Below, in pieces: positions 33,927-41,487 of a DNA stretch of 46,688 nt. The notes below the pieces were generated by a model. The model did not search any database and was not told the DNA's origin. It saw only the letters and a list, made by a program, of their open reading frames with translations. The position numbers and the translations under genes are program-made. Location: the NCBI GenBank assembly GCA_027014605.1, contig JALWDJ010000022.1, forward strand, positions 1 through 46,688, read 5' to 3'. The DNA is from Campylobacteraceae bacterium (GTDB taxonomy: Bacteria; Campylobacterota; Campylobacteria; Campylobacterales; Sulfurovaceae). Within the stretch, counting starts at the first letter, position 1, and each line of letters opens with the position of its first letter.

Positions 33927-34250
33927 ATGAGAAACTTTACAAAAATTTTAGTAGTTACTCTACTGAGTATAATGTTTTTAAGTAGTAGTGCTTCTGCTGA
34001 TGCCTTTAAAGGTGGACGTATTTTAACAAATGCAATGCTTAAACATTGCCCTATGATACTTGCTGACCTTGCTGGTACTCATACAAAAGTAGAGTGGGCA
34101 GATATAGTTAAAGAGGGAAAATTAGAAGATGCTATTCATGCTTTTTGTCCAAAGACAGAGATTAAACCAATTCCCCAAAAAGATATGAAGGATGTTCTTG
34201 ATTTTCTTCAATACTATTCTAAAAATGGTGGGGCATTACCAAGTTGTTAA
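33927..34250 (+). CDS. Small exported cytochrome-like protein without a heme motif
   Basis: A 107-residue protein with a clean signal peptide (ILVVTLLSIMFLSSSASA), so the mature form of about 83 residues is periplasmic. The mature part (FKGGRILTNAMLKHCP, LAGTHTKVEWADIVKEGKLEDAIHAFCP, DVLDFLQYYSKNGGALPSC) has the spacing of small class I cytochrome-like proteins, yet contains no CxxCH. Three Cys remain, one at the C-terminus. The gene is the fourth in the psr operon (15 bases after psrC) with ribosome site AAAAGGAG. Possible roles are a sulfur carrier through its Cys residues, an assembly factor, or a degenerate cytochrome. The function is not known to me. Confidence 0.7.
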   Translation: MRNFTKILVVTLLSIMFLSSSASADAFKGGRILTNAMLKHCPMILADLAGTHTKVEWADIVKEGKLEDAIHAFCPKTEIKPIPQKDMKDVLDFLQYYSKNGGALPSC

Positions 34251-34257
34251 TATTTTT

Positions 34258-34283
34258 CGTTCATAAGCTAGAGCTTATGAACG
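34258..34283. terminator. Strong hairpin between the psr operon and mrp
   Basis: CGTTCATAAGCT (34258-34269) pairs with AGCTTATGAACG (34272-34283): 12 perfect complementary bases, realistically a 10-bp stem with a 6-nt loop. It lies between two convergent stops. A short T run (34293-34297) follows on the plus strand, so it may serve both directions. Confidence 0.65.
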
Positions 34284-34295
34284 ACTATAAACTTT

Positions 34296-35381
34296 TTAGA
34301 AAATAGTAGGTTGTATCTCTTCGTTACTAACTCCACCATTTTTATTTATCTCTAAAAGATAATCCCATAATTTTTCTGCTATTGATTTGTATCGTTTAGC
34401 TGTTTCACAATCTGGTGCTATAGAAATGATAGGTTGTCCACTATCTCCACCTTCACGAATAGCAGGTTCTATTGGCACTTCACCTAGGAGTTGTGTACTA
34501 TATGCTTTGATAAGAGGTTGAGTTGTCCCTTTTCCAAAAATATTATACTCTTTACCATTATCAGGACATATAAATCCACTCATATTCTCAACTATCCCAG
34601 CAATAGGAATTTTTAGATTTTTAAACATATCCATACTTCTAATAGTATCATCAAGAGCTACTTTTTGGGGTGTAGTTACACAGACACCTGCTGTTACAGG
34701 TAAGTTTTGAGCAAGTGCTAATTGTGCATCTCCTGTTCCAGGAGGCATATCAAATAGTAAAACATCTAAATCTCCCCATTTAATATCTTCTAACATCTGT
34801 TCAATAGCTTGAGTAACCATCGCCCCTTTCCATATAAGAGAAGCACCTCTCTCTACAAGAGAACCAATAGACATAACTTTTATGCCATGTGCATCAATCG
34901 GTTTAATAGTTTTACCTAAAAATATTGGTTGAATATCAGCAATTCCCATCATTCTTGGAATATTTGGACCATAGATATCTGCATCTAAAAGTCCTACTCT
35001 TTTACCCTGTTGTGCTAGAGCAATAGCAATATTTACTGTTGTAGTTGATTTACCAACTCCACCTTTGCCTGAACTCACCATAACAAAGTTTTGAATATTT
35101 GGTAAAACATTTCTTCCATTAGAGCTTGTCTCTCTAGGCATTTTAGGCTGTTTTATATATAAAACAACTTCTAAATTAAAAGATGTTGATAATCTTTTTA
35201 CAATCTCCTCTTTTAACTGTTTAGCTATGGCAGTAGATGCTGATGGTATATCTAAATTAATAGTTATCCTATTTTCCTCTATCTTAATATCTGTTACAAA
35301 ATTAAAATCTACAATGCTTTTAGAAAATCCTGGATATATAACCTTACTTAAGACTCGATTAATCTCTTTTTTCTCTATCAT
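34296..35381 (-). CDS. apbC: Mrp/ApbC/NBP35-type Fe-S cluster carrier ATPase
   Basis: A 361-residue cytoplasmic P-loop protein. The N-terminal MIP18-like domain (about 1-90) is followed by the deviant Walker A SSGKGGVGKSTTTVNIA, then LLDADIYGPNIPRMMG, LLFDMPPGTGDAQLALAQ, and the NMSGFICPDNGKEYNIFG segment. Mrp proteins normally have a conserved C-x-x-C after the NMS motif; here only one Cys is present in that stretch (ICPDNG), a noteworthy deviation. It holds and transfers Fe-S clusters to apo-proteins, fitting its position beside genes for Fe-S-rich enzymes. AAGGAAA precedes ATG 35381. Confidence 0.9.
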   Translation of the reverse strand: MIEKKEINRVLSKVIYPGFSKSIVDFNFVTDIKIEENRITINLDIPSASTAIAKQLKEEIVKRLSTSFNLEVVLYIKQPKMPRETSSNGRNVLPNIQNFVMVSSGKGGVGKSTTTVNIAIALAQQGKRVGLLDADIYGPNIPRMMGIADIQPIFLGKTIKPIDAHGIKVMSIGSLVERGASLIWKGAMVTQAIEQMLEDIKWGDLDVLLFDMPPGTGDAQLALAQNLPVTAGVCVTTPQKVALDDTIRSMDMFKNLKIPIAGIVENMSGFICPDNGKEYNIFGKGTTQPLIKAYSTQLLGEVPIEPAIREGGDSGQPIISIAPDCETAKRYKSIAEKLWDYLLEINKNGGVSNEEIQPTIF

Positions 35382-35475
35382 ACTAACTTTTTCCTTATAT
35401 AATAATAGTAGAGTAGATAGTAACTTATTAGAGCTAAAAAAAGATTAAATTATACAAATAGTTAAAGAGAAGATT

Positions 35476-35501
35476 AGAGGAGTATTGTAAACTACTCCTC
35501 T
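35476..35501 (-). terminator. Terminator after the sqr operon
   Basis: AGAGGAGTA (35476-35484) and TACTCCTCT (35493-35501) form a perfect 9-bp stem with an 8-nt loop, 11 bases after the stop of the 52-residue gene and followed on the minus strand by a T-rich stretch. Confidence 0.65.
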
Positions 35502-35511
35502 TTATTAAAGA

Positions 35512-35670
35512 TTAGTGACTTTTACTTACTACAACTAACATCTTAAGATTAATTACTATAAATCTAAATATTTGAAAAATAATACAAGTTCTCATTTTTT
35601 TTGCAAAGCCACCTGGTATCATAGTTAGTGCAAACTGATCATTTTTTTGAAAGTTCTTTTCGTGTTCCAT
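35512..35670 (-). CDS. 52-residue basic/hydrophobic protein downstream of sqr
   Basis: A short gene of 52 codons. It is supported by a near-perfect ribosome site (AAGGAGAG 5 bases before ATG 35670), its position 41 bases after the sqr stop on the same strand, and a terminator just past its TAA. The protein starts MEHEKNFQKNDQFALTMIPG. After residue 24 it becomes a basic, hydrophobic helix (KKMRTCIIFQIFRFIVINLK then MLVVV) that could lie on or cross the membrane. I recognise no family. As SQR is a peripheral membrane enzyme, a small membrane partner or anchor is plausible. This is inference from context only. Confidence 0.65.
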   Translation of the reverse strand: MEHEKNFQKNDQFALTMIPGGFAKKMRTCIIFQIFRFIVINLKMLVVVSKSH

Positions 35671-35711
35671 TGTCTCTCCTTATTATTTATTTTTTTATCT
35701 ATTTTTTATGT

Positions 35712-37184
35712 CTATTCTGGGATTAATGTCCAACCTGGATAAAGTTTTGCTTTATATATAAACATATAATGTAAAATATGTTTAATCCAGTGACCAGCAA
35801 GACCAACTTCTCCATAAGTATATGTTGTATCTCTACCTGTTCCTGGATATTTTTCAAAATCAGGTACAACAGGATAAACAGTCATAGCAGCAGCAGTACC
35901 ATCTAATACACCTTTACCTGCACTTGCAACACATGCTGCACCCATCTCAGCCATTGATGCTTCATGAAGTTTTGCATTTTCTCCATTTTTAATTAAATCA
36001 CAAACAGAGTGTGCTACAGCTTTTCCAATAATACCTGCTGGCATACCTGTTCTAGGTGGTGTAGGATTAATTGGTGTACCATTTACTGATTGTGCTGGTT
36101 TAGAGATAAGATGAGGAGGTGCAAAAGCAATACCCACTGCAAATATATTTTTATAGTCAGGATTTTGATATGTTCTTGGCCAATCAGATGCTTTCCAATT
36201 CTCATAAGAACCTGCATTATAGTTTGCATCAACTTTCATAAATCCATTTGGTGCAAATATTTTACTTGTAATATCTGAACCATCTTTAGCAAATGCTTTA
36301 AGTCCTACACCTGCAAATGGTGGAATAAGCATAGCAAAGTCAAACTCTTCAACACCTGTTGTTCCATCAAGAAGTTCATAATGAACTTTACCCTCTTCAA
36401 CTTTAGAAACATGAGCTCCAATAATCCATGGAACATTTCTCTCTGCAAATAGTGACTCTGCAAATAGATTTGAACTAACTACATATCCACCAACTTTCAT
36501 ATGAAGTCCACCCATACCAAAGTCACCAAGGAAAGACTCATTTGAAATCCATTTAATATCAATCATATCTCTTACACCAGCCTCTTTTGCTTCATGTTCA
36601 ATATTAAAGATATACTCAAATGCAGCACCTTGACAAGTACATAGACCATGACCAGTTCCAACAAGAATTTTTTGTCTCTCTCCAGCTTTTGCTTTATCAA
36701 AGATTTTTTGTAACTCTTCATTTGCATGAACAGCATGGTCAGCTGTACAAACTGAAACGGTATGTGAACCCATTTGTCCATTACCATCTCCAAGCCCTGG
36801 AGTTGCATCAAAATTAAGCTTTGGACCAGTTGCATTAATGAGGTAGTCATAAGTTAACTCATCTGTCTGTCCTTTTTTATTTTGCCCTGTATATTCAATA
36901 GTAATAAAAGGTGTATCATCATCCTCTTTTCCCTCAGGGTGAATAGATACTGCTTTTGCTTGTCTATAATCAATTCCAGCCTTTTCATAAACAGGAGCTA
37001 ATGGAAATATGACATCCTCTTTTTGCATCTCTCCCACACCAACCCATATATTAGATGGAATCCAGTTCCATTGTGAATTTGGTGTTACAACTACTACTTC
37101 GTGTTCCTTACCTAGCCATTTTTTTGCAAATGTTGCAGCAGTGTGTCCTGATACACCACCACCCATTACTACTAATCGTGCCAT
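35712..37184 (-). CDS. sqr: Sulfide:quinone oxidoreductase
   Basis: A 490-residue peripheral membrane flavoprotein oxidising sulfide to polysulfur and reducing quinone. It has the FAD-binding start RLVVMGGGVSGHTAATFA, redox-candidate Cys residues C146 (TVSVCTADH), C182/C184 (GLCTCQGA), C395 and C418, the FAD motif NIFAVGIAFAPP, and a C-terminal amphipathic, aromatic tail (HWIKHILHYMFIYKAKLYPGW) for membrane contact. It is longer than the classic SQR of about 430 residues, so it belongs to a divergent branch. Flavocytochrome c sulfide dehydrogenase is less likely, as no signal peptide or cytochrome partner is present. AAGGAAAG precedes ATG 37184. A TATAAT at 37219-37224 (minus strand) is a good -10. 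Confidence 0.87.
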   Translation of the reverse strand: MARLVVMGGGVSGHTAATFAKKWLGKEHEVVVVTPNSQWNWIPSNIWVGVGEMQKEDVIFPLAPVYEKAGIDYRQAKAVSIHPEGKEDDDTPFITIEYTGQNKKGQTDELTYDYLINATGPKLNFDATPGLGDGNGQMGSHTVSVCTADHAVHANEELQKIFDKAKAGERQKILVGTGHGLCTCQGAAFEYIFNIEHEAKEAGVRDMIDIKWISNESFLGDFGMGGLHMKVGGYVVSSNLFAESLFAERNVPWIIGAHVSKVEEGKVHYELLDGTTGVEEFDFAMLIPPFAGVGLKAFAKDGSDITSKIFAPNGFMKVDANYNAGSYENWKASDWPRTYQNPDYKNIFAVGIAFAPPHLISKPAQSVNGTPINPTPPRTGMPAGIIGKAVAHSVCDLIKNGENAKLHEASMAEMGAACVASAGKGVLDGTAAAMTVYPVVPDFEKYPGTGRDTTYTYGEVGLAGHWIKHILHYMFIYKAKLYPGWTLIPE

Positions 37185-37218
37185 AGCTTTCCTTTATTAA
37201 AGTGATTTTTATAGCTTT

Positions 37219-37224
37219 ATTATA
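37219..37224 (-). promoter_or_regulatory. -10-like box for sqr
   Basis: TATAAT within CCTATAATAAAG on the minus strand, 34 bases upstream of the sqr ATG, giving a leader of about 28 bases. Confidence 0.5.
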
Positions 37225-37300
37225 GGTAGAATAGTTTTAAATAAGAATTAAAAATATCAAAATATTTGGTTTTTAGATAAATAACAGACAATTAGATACA

Positions 37301-37337
37301 TGATAATAATTATTAATTATAATTATTATAAAATATC
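37301..37337. promoter_or_regulatory. Overlapping A/T palindromes between sqr and the solute-binding gene
   Basis: TAATAATTATTA (37304-37315), identical to the palindrome upstream of psrA, runs into a second palindrome AATTATAATT (37315-37324). The block resembles Fur-type GATAATxATTAT sites, but such strings also arise by chance in A/T-rich DNA. It lies about 120 bases upstream of sqr and about 110 bases before the divergent gene. Confidence 0.4.
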
Positions 37338-37434
37338 TTTTAAATAACTATTTTTCGGGGTTTTATATTAATTTTTAATGTTTATTAGTGTTGCTATATT
37401 CACACTTATAAAACCTTTTCAATAATTAAAAGTG

Positions 37435-37440
37435 TATAAT
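37435..37440 (+). promoter_or_regulatory. -10 box immediately before the solute-binding protein ATG
   Basis: TATAAT in GTGTATAATATAACT, ending 6 bases before ATG 37447, so transcription would begin at or next to the start codon. A second candidate, TATATT at 37395-37400 in TTGCTATATTC, would give a normal leader. Confidence 0.4.
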
Positions 37441-37446
37441 ATAACT

Positions 37447-39492
37447 ATGAAAAATATTTATAAAATTTTAATTCTACTTTTATCTATAAAAAATATTAGC
37501 TATGCAACAGTTTGGAATAGTCCATATAGTAATATTGGAAATAATACTCTATATAGCTCATTCTCTCTTACACCTAAACATCTTGACCCTGTAATCTCAT
37601 ATAGCTCTAATGAGTGGAGAATTATATCTCAAATATATGAACCACCTCTACAGTATAACTACATAAAAAAGCCTTATGAGCTAGAGCCTCTTACGCTAAA
37701 AGCTATGCCAACTATTAAATATTTAGATATAAATGGAACTATATACTCTAAATATATCTTAAAATTAAGAGATGATATAAAGTATCAAAACCACCCTGCA
37801 TTTGTTAAAGAGAACCGTTCTCTAAAAAATTTTAAAAATATAGAGACTATTAATGATTTAAAAAAAATTGCAACTAGAAATCTAAAAGCTATAGATTATG
37901 AGTATGCTATTAAGCGAATGGCTGTAAGAGAGTATAATTCACCAATATTAGATACCATAAAAGAGTATATAGTAGGATTAGATGAGTTCTCTAAAAAGAT
38001 TAGTAAAATAGCAAAAGATAAAAAAATATTAGATTTAAGAGATTATCATATTAAAGGTGTAGAGGTAATAGATGACTATACCCTATCTATATTAATAAAA
38101 GGGAAATATCCTCAATTTCTATATTGGCTTAGTATGAATTTTTTTGCACCAATTCCTTGGGAGGCTGACCTATTTTATCAACAAGATGGGTTAAAAAAGA
38201 AAAATATAACTCTAAATACATACCCCATTGGAACAGGAGCTTACTATCTAGCTAAGAATAGTCCAAATAGAGAGATGATACTAAAAGCTAATCCAAATTT
38301 TCATAGTGAGTTCTACCCATTGACTAAAGAGAGACTTCCTTTTATAAAAGAGATAGTATATTCATTAGAAAAAGAGTCAATTCCACTATGGAATAAATTT
38401 TTACAAGGATATTATGATGCCTCTAATATTAGTTCAGAGACTTTTGACCAAGCTGTTACCATCTCCTCTAATGGCTCAATGGGATTAAGTAGTGCTATGA
38501 AAAAGAGGGGGATTAAAATGAGTAGCTCAATTGCCCCTAGTATTTTTTATATGGCTTTTAATATGAGAGACCCTATAGTAGGAGGTTATAGCGAGTCAGC
38601 TAAAAAACTTAGACAAGCTATATCTATTGCTCAAAATGAGGAGGAGTATATATCTATATTTATGAATGGAAGGGGGATACCTGCTCAATCCCCAATACCA
38701 CCATCTATATTTGGATATATTAATGGAAAAGATGGGACAAATTTTGTTGTATATGATTGGATTAATGGAAAAAGGGTTAGAAAGTCTATTGAGTATGCTA
38801 AAAAACTTTTAGCTCAAGCAGGTTACCCTAATGGTGTATCTAAGAAAAGTGGAAAAAGATTAGTTCTATATTATGATACAACTTCAAGTGGAGCAGATGA
38901 TAGAGCATTAATGGATTGGAGAAGAAAACAGTTTGCAAAACTTGGAATTGAGCTTATTATTCGCTCAACTGACTATAACCGTTTTCAAGAGAAAGTAAGA
39001 AATGGTAAGGTTCAGATATTCTCTTGGGGATGGAATGCCGATTATCCTGACCCTGAAAATTTTCTATTTCTACTCTATGGTAAAAATAGTGTAGTAGATA
39101 CTAATGGAGCTGGAATAAATAGCTCAAATTATAAAAATCCAAAATATGATAAATTATTTGAGGAGATAAAAACCATGCAAAACTCTCCACTAAGATTAAA
39201 AAAAATTAGAGAGATGATAGAGATTTTACAAAATGATGCTCCTTGGGTTTGGGGAGTACATCCAAAATCATTAACTCTATATCACTCTTGGTTTTCAAAT
39301 ATAGTCTCTAATGCTATGGCAAATAATACTTTAAAGTACAAAAAAATAGATGGTAAACTTAGAAGTAGAAAGATAGAGAAGTGGAATAGACCTAATATTA
39401 TACCTTTAATAATATTTATTATGTTTTTAACATCTATAGGTTATTTTCTATATAGAGCCTATAAAAATAGGCAAAGTTACAAAGTTATCTAA
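37447..39492 (+). CDS. Family-5 extracellular solute-binding protein with C-terminal membrane anchor
   Basis: A 681-residue exported protein. The signal peptide (MKNIYKILILLLSIKNISYA) precedes a family 5 (oligopeptide/nickel type) solute-binding fold: SSFSLTPKHLDPVISYSSNEW, IISQIYEPPLQY, YILKLRDDIKYQNH, FFAPIPWE, YPIGTGAYYLAKN, then SWGWNADYPDPENFLFLLYG. Near the end a single helix (IIPLIIFIMFLTSIGYFLYRAY) would anchor it in the inner membrane. That anchor and the absence of permease or ATPase genes nearby are unusual for this family. ATG 37447 is chosen over GTG 37432, because the GTG lies on the -10 box and ATG opens the signal peptide. No Shine-Dalgarno is seen. The ligand is unknown, with peptides most likely. 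Confidence 0.82.
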   Translation: MKNIYKILILLLSIKNISYATVWNSPYSNIGNNTLYSSFSLTPKHLDPVISYSSNEWRIISQIYEPPLQYNYIKKPYELEPLTLKAMPTIKYLDINGTIYSKYILKLRDDIKYQNHPAFVKENRSLKNFKNIETINDLKKIATRNLKAIDYEYAIKRMAVREYNSPILDTIKEYIVGLDEFSKKISKIAKDKKILDLRDYHIKGVEVIDDYTLSILIKGKYPQFLYWLSMNFFAPIPWEADLFYQQDGLKKKNITLNTYPIGTGAYYLAKNSPNREMILKANPNFHSEFYPLTKERLPFIKEIVYSLEKESIPLWNKFLQGYYDASNISSETFDQAVTISSNGSMGLSSAMKKRGIKMSSSIAPSIFYMAFNMRDPIVGGYSESAKKLRQAISIAQNEEEYISIFMNGRGIPAQSPIPPSIFGYINGKDGTNFVVYDWINGKRVRKSIEYAKKLLAQAGYPNGVSKKSGKRLVLYYDTTSSGADDRALMDWRRKQFAKLGIELIIRSTDYNRFQEKVRNGKVQIFSWGWNADYPDPENFLFLLYGKNSVVDTNGAGINSSNYKNPKYDKLFEEIKTMQNSPLRLKKIREMIEILQNDAPWVWGVHPKSLTLYHSWFSNIVSNAMANNTLKYKKIDGKLRSRKIEKWNRPNIIPLIIFIMFLTSIGYFLYRAYKNRQSYKVI

Positions 39493-40685
39493 TTTAAGGA
39501 TTTTTTCAATACAAATTTAGTAAACAGTGGTCCTATAAATTCATGTACCATAGTAGTAGCAATGATTACATTTAATATAATAGGAGCTATCATTTCAAAA
39601 CCTGCTTCATTTTGTAGAGATAGAGCTAATCCAATAGCAATACCTGCTTGTGGAAAGAGAGCTATACCTAGATATCTTTTAATAATACCATTAGCTCCAG
39701 ATACTTTAGCTCCAACCCAAACTCCTATAATTTTTCCTAAAATTCTAAATATAATATATAAGATTATAACTATAGGCATTGTTATTAGAAAATAAATATT
39801 TAAATGCATAGCAGAGATAGTAAAAAATAGTAAAAATATAATATCTTTCAGATGATAATCAAACTCTTTTTTTACTAGATAGAACTCATTAGATAAGTTT
39901 GACATAACAATACCCATAATTAAAGATGATAAAAGAGGTTCTAATCCCCAATGTTTACTTAGAGTAAAAACTAAAAATATCATTCCTAAAGTAGAAGTTG
40001 TTTTTATACTACTATTATCTTTAAATATTCTATCAATTATCTCTGAGATAATAGCTCCACCAACTCCTACTAATATAGTTAATAATACTGTAGGTATTAT
40101 CATTAAAAATGTGACATATGAACAACTTCCAGAATTTATAATTGCACCTGCAACAATAATAATAAAACTAAACTGTATAAGAGATAGTGCATTATCCATA
40201 GCAACTACCCCTAATAGAAATGAGCTAAACCTATTTTTAATTTTTAATTCATGAATAATTGCTAAAATAGTAGCTGGTGCTGTAGCACTTGCTAAACCTC
40301 CAAATAGGATTGCAATAATTAATCTATATTCATTTTTAAGTCTAAAATCTAAAAGATCAAATAATAAATAAAATGAGATAGAGATAAATATAAATGTAAA
40401 AATAGCTTCAAATATGGATATTATTGCTATCTGTTTCCATACTGACTTTATAACATTATATTTTAGATTTGCACCAACTAAAACTGATATTAATGAGAGA
40501 GATAAATCTGTTATGACATGACTATCATCTATAAAATGTTGAGGTATAATATTTAAAACCTCTGGACCAATAATAATTCCTAAAATAAGATATCCAACTA
40601 CATTTAATATTTTAACCTTTTGACTAAAAGCTTTCATAAATGAACCTAGAACCATTATTAACCCAACAAAAAATAGTGTTTGCAT
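39489..40685 (-). CDS. Cation:proton antiporter (Na+/H+ exchanger family)
   Basis: A 398-residue inner-membrane protein with about twelve helices. LNVVGYLILGIIIGPEVLNIIP near the start and LASATAPATILAII plus VAMDNALSLIQF in the core are the monovalent cation:proton antiporter-2 hallmarks (an unwound helix with the ion-binding Asp in AMDNAL). GIALFPQAGIAIGLALSLQNEAGF is typical near the end. There is no C-terminal TrkA-N or universal-stress domain, so it is the short form. Whether it moves Na+ or K+ is open. Its stop overlaps the convergent solute-binding gene stop by 4 bases. AAAGGGAG precedes ATG 40685. Confidence 0.85.
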   Translation of the reverse strand: MQTLFFVGLIMVLGSFMKAFSQKVKILNVVGYLILGIIIGPEVLNIIPQHFIDDSHVITDLSLSLISVLVGANLKYNVIKSVWKQIAIISIFEAIFTFIFISISFYLLFDLLDFRLKNEYRLIIAILFGGLASATAPATILAIIHELKIKNRFSSFLLGVVAMDNALSLIQFSFIIIVAGAIINSGSCSYVTFLMIIPTVLLTILVGVGGAIISEIIDRIFKDNSSIKTTSTLGMIFLVFTLSKHWGLEPLLSSLIMGIVMSNLSNEFYLVKKEFDYHLKDIIFLLFFTISAMHLNIYFLITMPIVIILYIIFRILGKIIGVWVGAKVSGANGIIKRYLGIALFPQAGIAIGLALSLQNEAGFEMIAPIILNVIIATTMVHEFIGPLFTKFVLKKSLN

Positions 40686-40799
40686 AAAAAACTCCCTTTA
40701 AAAAATATTACTTATAATATAACAAGTTTATCTTGCGTTAACTATTAATTTTTGAGCTTTAACAGAAAAATTGATAATTAAAATATAAAAAAGTGTAGA

Positions 40800-40821
40800 T
40801 AGTAGTAATTTAAAACTACTA
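40800..40821 (-). terminator. Terminator downstream of the small membrane protein gene
   Basis: TAGTAGT (40800-40806) and ACTACTA (40815-40821) form a 7-bp stem around an A/T loop. On the minus strand the stem is followed after 8 bases by a run of six T. Confidence 0.5.
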
Positions 40822-40858
40822 TTTTCAATAGAAAATAAGTTATAATAATAGAGTATAA

Positions 40859-41065
40859 CTATTTTTTAACAAAAAAATCTTTGATTATAAGAATAAATGA
40901 GTAAATCCATAATATATCCATTATTTTATTGTGATTATAATCTAATCCATAATATAATATTGGTAATCCGATAACTATTGGATATTTAATATAATAGAAA
41001 AATATAATACCAGCTCCATAGAGCTTTTTAAAAAACAATTTCACTCTCTCCCTTTTATTACCCAT
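40859..41065 (-). CDS. Small two-helix membrane protein, unknown function
   Basis: A 68-residue basic protein with two hydrophobic stretches (AGIIFFYYIKYPIVIGLPILYYG and ILWIYSFILIIKDFF). No family is recognised. ATG 41065 lacks a ribosome site. Seven codons in, GTG 41044 follows AGGGAGAGA closely and TTG two codons later has better spacing, so the true protein may be about 59-61 residues. It lies 23 bases after the LysM-like gene and ahead of a terminator, so the two are probably co-transcribed. Confidence 0.55.
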   Translation of the reverse strand: MGNKRERVKLFFKKLYGAGIIFFYYIKYPIVIGLPILYYGLDYNHNKIMDILWIYSFILIIKDFFVKK

Positions 41066-41088
41066 CTAAAATTAGATGAGTATATAAT

Positions 41089-41400
41089 TTAATCATTCCA
41101 ACCTAATTTTTCAGGTTGGTCCCTAAATTTTGGAGTTATTGGAATTTTAATCTCCACATTTTTAGGAACTATGTGACTGCCTCCTAAAATTTTTTTATTA
41201 GCTTCTAAAATAAGTTTATAGTCACTCTTATCACCATAATATCTTTGAGCTAACTCCTCTACAGTAATATCATAAGTTACTCTTGTAGTAGTCCAAGATG
41301 GTGGTAAGATAACTTTCTCATTTGCAACAGCAATTGTATTTAAAAACAGTATTGATACTGTACTTAAACTCAAAGTAAATGTTAAAACTCTCTTTAGCAT
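41089..41400 (-). CDS. LysM-like exported protein
   Basis: A 103-residue protein with a signal peptide (RVLTFTLSLSTVSILFLNTIAVA) and one LysM-like domain: YDITVEELAQRYYGDKSDYKLILEANKKIL, then IVPKNVEIKIPI. LysM domains bind glycan strands, usually peptidoglycan, so it is likely a periplasmic wall-binding protein. The segment before the domain (LPPSWTTTRVTYDIT) replaces the usual first LysM strand, so the domain is slightly divergent. AAAAGGGG precedes ATG 41400. Its own promoter is suggested by TATAAT at 41435-41440. Confidence 0.75.
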   Translation of the reverse strand: MLKRVLTFTLSLSTVSILFLNTIAVANEKVILPPSWTTTRVTYDITVEELAQRYYGDKSDYKLILEANKKILGGSHIVPKNVEIKIPITPKFRDQPEKLGWND

Positions 41401-41434
41401 TTTCTAAATCCCCTTTTAAATTTTATAAGAAAGG

Positions 41435-41440
41435 ATTATA
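41435..41440 (-). promoter_or_regulatory. -10-like box for the LysM-like gene
   Basis: TATAAT in GTGCTATAATCC on the minus strand, 34 bases upstream of ATG 41400, within the 87-base gap that follows tpiA. Confidence 0.5.
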
Positions 41441-41487
41441 GCACTATTAAGCTTATAATTTTATTTAATTATTTATCACTAAAAATA

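Noticed and set aside
36572-36850. Minus-strand 92-residue frame and opposing frames within sqr
   Set aside because: Met/Gln/Leu-rich out-of-frame readings inside a well-supported gene, without start signals.
35712-37184. Flavocytochrome c sulfide dehydrogenase flavin subunit
   Set aside because: No signal peptide and no cytochrome subunit gene; the amphipathic C-terminus suits SQR.
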